A stretch of DNA of 11,555 nt from UBA6382 sp963631415 (GTDB lineage Bacteria > Bacteroidota > Bacteroidia > Bacteroidales > Bacteroidaceae): the NCBI GenBank assembly GCA_963631415.1, contig CAVGQS010000080.1, forward strand, positions 1 through 11,555, in the 5' to 3' direction. The position numbers were made by a program, and so were the translations under genes. Every line of letters starts with the position of its first letter. Positions within the stretch are counted from its first letter, which is position 1. Under the pieces are notes generated by a model. That model was given only the letters and a program-made list of their open reading frames with translations, did not search any database and was not told the DNA's origin. Shown here piece after piece: positions 6,196 through 11,555 of the stretch.

Positions 6196-7503
6196 ATGAA
6201 CTATTCAGAGACAATACAATACCTGTACGACTGCGTACCGATGTTCCAGAAAGTCGGAGCTAAAGGCTACAAAGAAGGGCTTGACAACACGCTCTTGCTC
6301 GACGAGCATCTGGGGCATCCGCACCGTAATTTCAAGACCATACATATTGCCGGCACCAACGGCAAAGGCTCGTGCTCACACACCATCGCTGCCATCCTGC
6401 AACAGGCGGGGTACAAGACCGGACTGTACACATCGCCTCACCTGCTGGACTTTAGGGAGCGAATACGCATAAACGGCACGCCCATAAGCCAGGAATATGT
6501 CGTCAAGTTTGTAGAAGAGCAGAGAGAATTCTTCGCCCCACTCTACCCCTCGTTTTTTGAAGTGACAACAGCGTTGGCATTCAAGTACTTTTCCGACAAT
6601 GAGGTGGACATTGCCGTCATTGAGACAGGCTTGGGCGGCAGGCTTGACTGCACCAACATCATCATGCCCATTTTGTCCGTAATCACCAACATAAGTTTTG
6701 ACCACACACAGTTTCTGGGCAACACACTGCCAGAGATTGCCGCTGAAAAAGCCGGAATCATCAAGCGAAACATTCCTGTGGTCATTGGCGAAAGCGTTCG
6801 CGCAACAAAGCAAGTCTTTGTAGAAAAGGCGAGCGAGACCAATAGCGAGATTGTCTTTGCGGAAGACACGCCCGAAATACAAGGCAGCTCCCCAAACAGC
6901 CTTACTGGCGGCAGAGACTACGACACAAAATCCTACGGCCACATAAGCGGAGCTTTGGGCGGGCTATGCCAGGAGAAGAACACCAACACCATACTCCACG
7001 CCATTCCTTTTATAGCCAAAGCAGGCCACAACATTTCGAAGCAGAACGTCCTTGACGGATTTTCTACGGTATGCAACACCACTGGACTGATGGGAAGATG
7101 GCAGAAGCTAAACGATGCGCCGCTGACGATATGCGACACGGGGCACAACGAGGGAGGATTCAGATATATCAGCGAGCAACTAAAGCTGCAGCGATCCGTC
7201 ATGCCGGCAAGGAGCGTAATGCGCATTGTCTTTGGAATGGTCAACGACAAAGACATCTCTACCGTGATGAGCATGCTGCCCACTAACGCCGAATACTACT
7301 TCACAAAGGCTTCGGTAAAAAGGGCGCTGAACGAAAAAGAACTGTCGGAGAAGGCACAGGCGTATGGCTTGAAGGGGCATTGTTTCCCATCCGTCAGCAA
7401 CGCTTATGAAGCGGCTCGTTCGCAGTCAAGCGATGCCGATTTTATCTTTGTCGGAGGCAGCACATATGTCGTGGCAGACCTCTTCGCGCATCTGTGTAAA
7501 TAG
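6196..7503 (+). CDS. folC: Folylpolyglutamate/dihydrofolate synthase
   Basis: A 435-residue FolC of the Mur ligase family. It uses ATP to add glutamates to folates, and in many bacteria also makes dihydrofolate from dihydropteroate. The P-loop is GTNGKGS (53-59), with the family segments SPHLLDFRERIRING (80-94), ETGLGGRLDCTN (143-154) and ITNISFDHTQFLG (163-175). The C-terminal domain has GLMGRWQ (297-303) and DTGHNEGG (314-321). The length is normal. The start at 6196 was chosen because the longer frame opens with a TTG at 6130 and runs through the terminator stem. No promoter box is visible in the 18 nt between terminator and start, so expression depends on read-through or on a promoter inside dnaJ. 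One enzyme versus both activities cannot be decided here. Confidence 0.93.
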   Translation: MNYSETIQYLYDCVPMFQKVGAKGYKEGLDNTLLLDEHLGHPHRNFKTIHIAGTNGKGSCSHTIAAILQQAGYKTGLYTSPHLLDFRERIRINGTPISQEYVVKFVEEQREFFAPLYPSFFEVTTALAFKYFSDNEVDIAVIETGLGGRLDCTNIIMPILSVITNISFDHTQFLGNTLPEIAAEKAGIIKRNIPVVIGESVRATKQVFVEKASETNSEIVFAEDTPEIQGSSPNSLTGGRDYDTKSYGHISGALGGLCQEKNTNTILHAIPFIAKAGHNISKQNVLDGFSTVCNTTGLMGRWQKLNDAPLTICDTGHNEGGFRYISEQLKLQRSVMPARSVMRIVFGMVNDKDISTVMSMLPTNAEYYFTKASVKRALNEKELSEKAQAYGLKGHCFPSVSNAYEAARSQSSDADFIFVGGSTYVVADLFAHLCK

Positions 7504-7550
7504 GTTGCAAAAACGCGCCCGATTTGTGGTTTTATATTGTTTGCAGTGAA

Positions 7551-7575
7551 AAGAGATGCCTAAAAGCATTTTTTT
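7551..7575 (+). terminator. Probable terminator of folC
   Basis: ATGC (7556-7559) and GCAT (7566-7569) form a short stem with loop CTAAAA. The AAGAG before it can extend the stem into the seven-T run at 7569-7575, using G-T pairs. It is weaker than the other terminators in the window but well placed, 47 nt after folC and ahead of the galactose promoter. Confidence 0.5.
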
Positions 7576-7610
7576 ACGGCTAAAATGTCCGTGTTGTTGT
7601 GCTGAATAGT

Positions 7611-7618
7611 TATATTTG
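7611..7618 (+). promoter_or_regulatory. Promoter -7 box of the galactose operon
   Basis: TATATTTG matches the Bacteroidetes -7 consensus TAnnTTTG in full. It is followed by CAAAG, as at the promoter at 238. The expected -33 box near 7588-7591 is poor (TGTCCG). The nearest TTGs (7594-7599) are too close, so an activator may be needed. Transcription would start near 7625, about 25 nt before the mutarotase gene. Confidence 0.55.
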
Positions 7619-7649
7619 CAAAGGATTCTTTACAAAAACACAAGCACAA

Positions 7650-8732
7650 ATGGATACAACAAACAATCTTTGCGGTTTGAAGGCCTCCGACTTCCAGAAA
7701 GTAATCAACGGAAAAGAGACGGGGCTCTACATTCTTAAGAACAAGTTCGGCAACGAAGTTGCAGTCACTAACTATGGCGGCACAATCCTGGCTATCATGG
7801 TGCCGGACAAGAACGGAAATGTAGCAAACGTAATTCAGGGACACGATAACATTGAAAGTTGCATAAACAGTCCGGAGCCATTCCTGAGCACTCTCGTCGG
7901 TCGCTATGGCAACCGCATCGCAAAGGGAAAGTTCCACCTGAACGGCAAGGAATACAACCTTGCGGTCAACAACGGTCCTAACCATCTTCACGGCGGTCCC
8001 ACAGGCTTCCATGCCAGAGTATGGGACGCTGAGCAGATTAACGACCAAACCATAGTGCTGCGCTACACCTCTGCTTACTACGAGGAAGGGTTCCCCGGCG
8101 AGTTGAGCATGACGGTACGCTACACATGGACCGACGACGACGAACTGATTATCGACTATCGCGGCACGACTAACAAGAAGACCGTGGTCAACATGACTAG
8201 CCACGGATTCTTCAGCCTGCAAGGTCTGGGTACTCCGACAGCAGAAGCTCTCGACCAGATTGTGGAAATCAACGCCGACTTCTATCTGCCGATAGACGAG
8301 ACGTCAATCCCGACTGGAGAGGTCGTGAAGGTTAAAGGCACTCCGTTTGACTTCACTACGCCAAAGGCCGTCGGCAAAGACATTGCCGCTGACGACGAGC
8401 AGATCAAGAACGGTACGGGCTACGACCACTGCTACGTGCTTAACAAGTCAGAGGTTGGAGAACTGTCCTTTGCCGCTCGCGTGATTGAGCCAAAGAGCGG
8501 CAGGACGATGGAGGTCTACACTACAGAGCCTGGAGTTCAGTTCTATTCTGACAACTGGGCAGATGGTTTCAAAGGCAGCCACGGCGCAACCTTCGGCAAG
8601 CACTCGGCTCTGTGCTTCGAAGCGCAGCATTTCCCCGACAGCCCCAACAAGCCTCACTTCCCCAGTGTGGTTCTGCGCCCTGGAGAAATCTATATCCAAA
8701 AAACCATCTACAAATTCGGAGTTAAAGAATAA
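7650..8732 (+). CDS. galM: Galactose mutarotase (aldose 1-epimerase)
   Basis: A 360-residue aldose 1-epimerase that interconverts beta- and alpha-galactose so that galactokinase receives its alpha substrate. Family motifs are GRYGNRI (84-90), NGPNHLHGG (108-116) with one catalytic histidine region, NMTSHGFFSL (181-190) with the second histidine His185, and CFEAQHFPDSPN (322-333) with the catalytic base Glu324. No signal peptide or lipobox is seen, so it should be cytoplasmic, unlike some secreted Bacteroidetes epimerases. The start at 7650 was chosen because a TTG-initiated version from 7599 would begin upstream of the -7 box. It is first in the operon, 41 nt before the transporter gene. Both the enzyme and the galactose role are well supported by the downstream galK. 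Confidence 0.93.
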   Translation: MDTTNNLCGLKASDFQKVINGKETGLYILKNKFGNEVAVTNYGGTILAIMVPDKNGNVANVIQGHDNIESCINSPEPFLSTLVGRYGNRIAKGKFHLNGKEYNLAVNNGPNHLHGGPTGFHARVWDAEQINDQTIVLRYTSAYYEEGFPGELSMTVRYTWTDDDELIIDYRGTTNKKTVVNMTSHGFFSLQGLGTPTAEALDQIVEINADFYLPIDETSIPTGEVVKVKGTPFDFTTPKAVGKDIAADDEQIKNGTGYDHCYVLNKSEVGELSFAARVIEPKSGRTMEVYTTEPGVQFYSDNWADGFKGSHGATFGKHSALCFEAQHFPDSPNKPHFPSVVLRPGEIYIQKTIYKFGVKE

Positions 8733-8773
8733 TCACAGAAACATAATTCAAACAACAATTAAAAAACAAAACA

Positions 8774-10063
8774 ATGAGTACACAAAAGAAACAATGGGCA
8801 GCAATTATAATAATGATTGCCCTGTTCGCAATGATTGCCTTCGTAACTAACCTATGCTCTCCTATGGCAATCATCGTAAAGAACGACTTCGGGGCATCAA
8901 ACCTGCTTGCCCAGATAGGTAACTACGGAAACTTCATCGCATATTTGGTTATGGGTATCCCTGCAGGAATGCTTATTGCCAAGTTTGGCTACAAGAAGAC
9001 AGCGTTGATTGGTCTGTTTGTAGGTATCTGCGGTATCCTTATCCAGTGGCTTAGCGGCCATGTCGGCAAGGAGAGCGCATTCCTCGTTTACCTGATTGGT
9101 GCTTTCGTAAGCGGCTTCACAATGTGTATCCTCAACTGTGTTGTCAACCCTATGCTTAACCTCCTTGGCGGCGGCGGCAACAAGGGCAACCAGCTCATCC
9201 AACTTGGCGGCGTGTTTAACTCTACTGCAGCAGTTTGCGTGTACATCATCATGGGCGCACTCATCGGCGATGCCACAAAAGCGCATATTGCAGACGCAAC
9301 TCCTGCCCTGATGATAGCCCTGGCCATCTTTGTGGTTGCGTTCATCATCATCGCGCTTACCAAAATTGAAGAGCCCGAGCAGGCACCCGTCAACGTGGGC
9401 CTTATCAAGGGCGCATGCAGCTACCGCCACTTCGTGCTGGGTATCATCGCTATCTTCCTCTATATGGGAATCGAAGTAGGCGTTCCTACCTATGTAATGC
9501 AGTATCTCTCCACAGCTAAGGACGCCGCAACTCCTGGATTGGGAATGGATGCCGGCATTGTGGGACTTATCGTAGCAGTATATTGGTTCATGATGCTCAT
9601 TGGCCGTTTGGTTGGTGCGAGCATCGGCGGCAAGGTTTCCAGCCGCGCCCTCATCACAACGGTTTCCATCGCCTGCATTGCCTTGGTATTGTTCGGCATC
9701 TTTGCTCCTACAGAGTGGTTGGTTAATGTACCTGGAGTTGACTGGGCAAACCTTAACCTCATCTGGCAAGAAGTGCCTGCCGGCATTTTCGCCTTCATCC
9801 TCGTAGGTCTTTGCACCTCAGTCATGTGGGGAGGAATCTTCAACATGGCAGTAGAAGGACTGGGCAAGTACACCGCCATCGCATCTGGCATCTTCATGAC
9901 CATGGTATTCGGTTGTGCCGTTATGGTTGCCATCGAAGCAGGTGTTGCCGACGCTTTCGGATCATTCACCGCAAGCTACTGGGTAATCTTGGGTTGTGCT
10001 GCCTACATCCTCTTCTACGCACTCATCGGCAGCCGTCCGTCAAAGAAGATTCAGAAAGACTAA
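8774..10063 (+). CDS. MFS sugar transporter, FHS (FucP/GluP) type
   Basis: A 429-residue permease with about twelve membrane helices, of the fucose-galactose-glucose:H+ symporter branch of the major facilitator superfamily. IPAGMLIAKFGYKK (62-75) occupies the helix 2-3 loop. A Gly-rich loop and QLGGVFNSTAA (143-153) follow, and YWFMMLIGRLVG (270-281) lies in the second half, as is typical of this branch. A cytoplasmic central loop lies around residues 195-217. It probably brings galactose, and perhaps glucose, across the inner membrane using the proton gradient. The substrate is inferred from its place between galM and galK, the arrangement known from Bacteroides, and cannot be read from sequence. 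The leader before the ATG is very A-rich, with no Shine-Dalgarno site. Codons fit the neighbours. Confidence 0.88.
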   Translation: MSTQKKQWAAIIIMIALFAMIAFVTNLCSPMAIIVKNDFGASNLLAQIGNYGNFIAYLVMGIPAGMLIAKFGYKKTALIGLFVGICGILIQWLSGHVGKESAFLVYLIGAFVSGFTMCILNCVVNPMLNLLGGGGNKGNQLIQLGGVFNSTAAVCVYIIMGALIGDATKAHIADATPALMIALAIFVVAFIIIALTKIEEPEQAPVNVGLIKGACSYRHFVLGIIAIFLYMGIEVGVPTYVMQYLSTAKDAATPGLGMDAGIVGLIVAVYWFMMLIGRLVGASIGGKVSSRALITTVSIACIALVLFGIFAPTEWLVNVPGVDWANLNLIWQEVPAGIFAFILVGLCTSVMWGGIFNMAVEGLGKYTAIASGIFMTMVFGCAVMVAIEAGVADAFGSFTASYWVILGCAAYILFYALIGSRPSKKIQKD

Positions 10064-10081
10064 GATTAAAACTGTGTTTTG

Positions 10082-10106
10082 TGCCACGCCCTTAGGGGTT
10101 GTGGCA
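10082..10106 (+). other. Hairpin between the transporter gene and galK
   Basis: TGCCAC (10082-10087) pairs with GTGGCA (10101-10106). CCC (10089-10091) pairs with GGG (10096-10098) inside, around the loop TTAG. No T-run follows, so it is not a normal terminator. It lies 18 nt after the transporter stop and 41 nt before galK. It could be an mRNA processing or stability element that sets the ratio of transporter to kinase. Confidence 0.55.
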
Positions 10107-10147
10107 TAAAGCACTCATCCATACTCACACTTAAAAACACATTACTT

Positions 10148-11308
10148 ATGAAACTTACCATCGAAGACGTAAGAAGCCGTTTCATCAAGCATTTTGACGG
10201 TTCTACAGGAAACGTGTATGCGGCACCGGGTCGTATAAACCTGATTGGAGAACACACCGACTATAACAACGGATTTGTATTTCCCGGAGCTGTCGAGCAA
10301 GGCATCATTGCAGAAGTAAAGCCAAACGGCACACGCTTTGTAGACGCATACAGCATTGACTTGAAAGACCGCGCCAAGTTCTCGATTGACGACGAGAAAG
10401 GTCCGACCGCCACATGGGCTCGCTACATCTACGGCGTATGCCGCGAGATGATGGCGCTGGGAGTGCCTGTTGAGGGTTTCAACACCGCTTTCTCGGGTGA
10501 CGTGCCATTGGGTGCAGGAATGTCGTCGTCGGCAGCTCTCGAGAGCACATACGCTTACGCACTCAACGACCTTTGGGGCGACAACAAGATTGAGAAAATG
10601 GAACTCGCCAAGGTTGGCCAGAGGACCGAGCACAAATACGTCGGTGTCAACTGCGGCATCATGGACCAGGCTATCTCCGTGCTGGGCAAGAAAGGCTCGC
10701 TGATGCGCCTTGACTGCCGCAGCGGCGAATACGAGTATTTCCCCTGGAACCCCAAGGGGTACCAGCTGGTTCTTGTAAACTCATGCGTAAAGCACGAACT
10801 GGTAGGTTCGCCGTACAACGAGCGTAGACTGCAGTGCGAGCACGTGGCTGAGGTTATCGGCAAGAAGCACCCGGAGGTCGCTTCACTGCGCGACGCCAGC
10901 TTCGAGATGCTTGAGGAGGTCAAAGACCAAATCACCGACACAGAGTACAACAGAGCAAAATACGTCATCGGCGAGGTGGTTCGCGTGCTGAACGTTTGCG
11001 ATGCTCTCCAGAAGGACGACTACGAGACTGTAGGACAGATGATGTATGAAACACACTACGGCCTGTCGAAGGAGTACGAAGTGTCGTGCGAAGAGCTCGA
11101 CTACCTCAACGACATCGCCAAGGAAGAAGGCGTTACCGGCTCCAGGATCATGGGCGGCGGATTTGGCGGCTGCACCATCAACCTGATTGCAACCGAGCTC
11201 GTTGACAACTTCAAGAAAGTCGTAAGCGAGAAATTCGCTGCCAAATACGGCAAGAAACCTATTATCATAGACGTGGTCATCGGCGACGGTGCCCGCAAGC
11301 TCTGCTAA
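10148..11308 (+). CDS. galK: Galactokinase
   Basis: A 386-residue galactokinase of the GHMP kinase family, which phosphorylates alpha-D-galactose at C1 with ATP as the first committed step of the Leloir pathway. The galactokinase signature GRINLIGEHTDYNNG is at 28-42. The ATP-binding motif PLGAGMSSSAALE is at 120-132. GIMDQ at 170-174 holds the catalytic Asp173, and the third GHMP motif GGGFGGCT is at 336-343. All key residues are present and the length is standard. The start at 10148 was taken because the longer frame begins with a TTG at 10079, runs through the intercistronic hairpin and adds 23 residues unlike the family. It is last in the operon, followed by two 3' structures. galT and galE are not in the window. 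Confidence 0.97.
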   Translation: MKLTIEDVRSRFIKHFDGSTGNVYAAPGRINLIGEHTDYNNGFVFPGAVEQGIIAEVKPNGTRFVDAYSIDLKDRAKFSIDDEKGPTATWARYIYGVCREMMALGVPVEGFNTAFSGDVPLGAGMSSSAALESTYAYALNDLWGDNKIEKMELAKVGQRTEHKYVGVNCGIMDQAISVLGKKGSLMRLDCRSGEYEYFPWNPKGYQLVLVNSCVKHELVGSPYNERRLQCEHVAEVIGKKHPEVASLRDASFEMLEEVKDQITDTEYNRAKYVIGEVVRVLNVCDALQKDDYETVGQMMYETHYGLSKEYEVSCEELDYLNDIAKEEGVTGSRIMGGGFGGCTINLIATELVDNFKKVVSEKFAAKYGKKPIIIDVVIGDGARKLC

Positions 11309-11314
11309 CAGTGC

Positions 11315-11363
11315 GTATATGGGGGTGCCCCTGCCCCATCCGGCAACGCCCTCGTTCATATAC
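11315..11363 (+). other. Folded 3' untranslated segment of galK
   Basis: GTATATG (11315-11321) is complementary to CATATAC (11357-11363), and inside it ATGGGG (11319-11324) can pair with CCCCAT (11334-11339). The two stems share bases, so they are alternatives or only partly coexist. No T-run follows. It lies between the stop codon and the terminator and may protect the transcript end. Confidence 0.4.
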
Positions 11364-11378
11364 ACATATAGAAACATT

Positions 11379-11419
11379 AAAAGCCCGAAGTCCTGCTTCA
11401 TTGGACTTCGGGCTTTTTT
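11379..11419. terminator. Strong, probably bidirectional terminator of the gal operon
   Basis: The 15-bp perfect stem 11379-11393/11403-11417 contains GCCCGAAGTCC and its complement, with a 9-nt loop. TTTTTT runs at 11414-11419 on the plus strand. On the minus strand the stem is followed by TTTT, so it can also end a convergent transcript from the right. Confidence 0.92.
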
Positions 11420-11472
11420 CGTTGCCGTACGCAAAACGTCATAATGGACAGACCGATCACTCGTCCCCAACA

Positions 11473-11498
11473 ATCAATCGCTGTTGATGATTTTTTTT
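11473..11498 (+). terminator. Possible weak second terminator
   Basis: ATCAA (11473-11477) and TTGAT (11484-11488) form a short stem, and eight Ts follow at 11491-11498. The stem is AT-rich and only 5 bp, so it is at most a backup to the terminator before it. Confidence 0.25.
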
Positions 11499-11510
11499 AA
11501 AATATTGTAA

Positions 11511-11555
11511 CTATTCAGCGATAGCCACGACCTTGCCTTTCCGCACTCTAAAATA
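11511..11555 (-). CDS. Possible 3' end of a convergent gene (partial)
   Basis: Read on the minus strand, the last bases give an open frame YFRVRKGKVVAIAE followed by a TAG stop (11511-11513). The frame runs off the right edge. The basic and aliphatic content looks like a protein C-terminus. The tail-to-tail position next to a bidirectional terminator also fits. Fourteen residues are too few to assign a family, and a chance open frame of this length is quite possible. Confidence 0.35.
   Translation of the reverse strand, partial: YFRVRKGKVVAIAE

Noticed and set aside
8897..9769. Long open frame of 290 codons on the minus strand, opposite the transporter
   Set aside because: It lies wholly inside a clear membrane transporter gene. 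Its translation has an odd Cys/His/Asn-rich composition with no family look, and it has no promoter.

Overview
The window looks like a chromosomal core region of a Bacteroidales bacterium, most likely Prevotella-like. Three upstream regions carry the Bacteroidetes -7 promoter box TAnnTTTG. Start codons sit behind A-rich leaders, mostly without a Shine-Dalgarno sequence. The gene content (bamD, an Rpb6/omega-like rpoZ, a DUF4293 membrane protein, and a galM - FHS sugar transporter - galK operon) is typical of that order. The genus is an inference. All ten complete core genes lie on the plus strand. A short partial reading frame at the right end is on the minus strand.

Region 1 (1-1366) is AT-rich and mostly non-coding. 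A good promoter (216-245) is followed by about 250 nt (252-504) that folds on paper into one long rod-shaped hairpin with eleven consecutive helices. This is best explained as an independent structured RNA, possibly a 6S-type regulator, and is the most interesting object in the window. Next comes a small zinc-ribbon membrane protein (556-1029). It is followed by a second foldable segment closed by a perfect 10-bp inverted repeat (1077-1229), which abuts the bamD promoter (1228-1258).

Region 2 (1367-4157) is a compact gene series with gaps of 26-54 nt: bamD (outer-membrane assembly lipoprotein), rpoZ (RNA polymerase omega), a DUF4293 four-helix membrane protein, ssb (short, without the usual acidic tail) and a 4'-phosphopantetheinyl transferase. 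Region 3 (4320-6120) is the Hsp70 co-chaperone pair grpE-dnaJ, closed by a very strong 17-bp terminator. That terminator lies only 18 nt before the folC start codon. Region 4 (6196-7503) is folC (folate polyglutamylation), with its own probable terminator.

Region 5 (7611-11419) is a galactose-use operon with its own promoter: galactose mutarotase, an FHS/FucP-type MFS sugar transporter and galactokinase. Together they import galactose, convert the beta to the alpha anomer and phosphorylate it. The later Leloir enzymes (GalT, GalE) are not in the window. The operon ends in a strong, probably bidirectional terminator. The last 45 bases hold what may be the 3' end of a convergent minus-strand gene.
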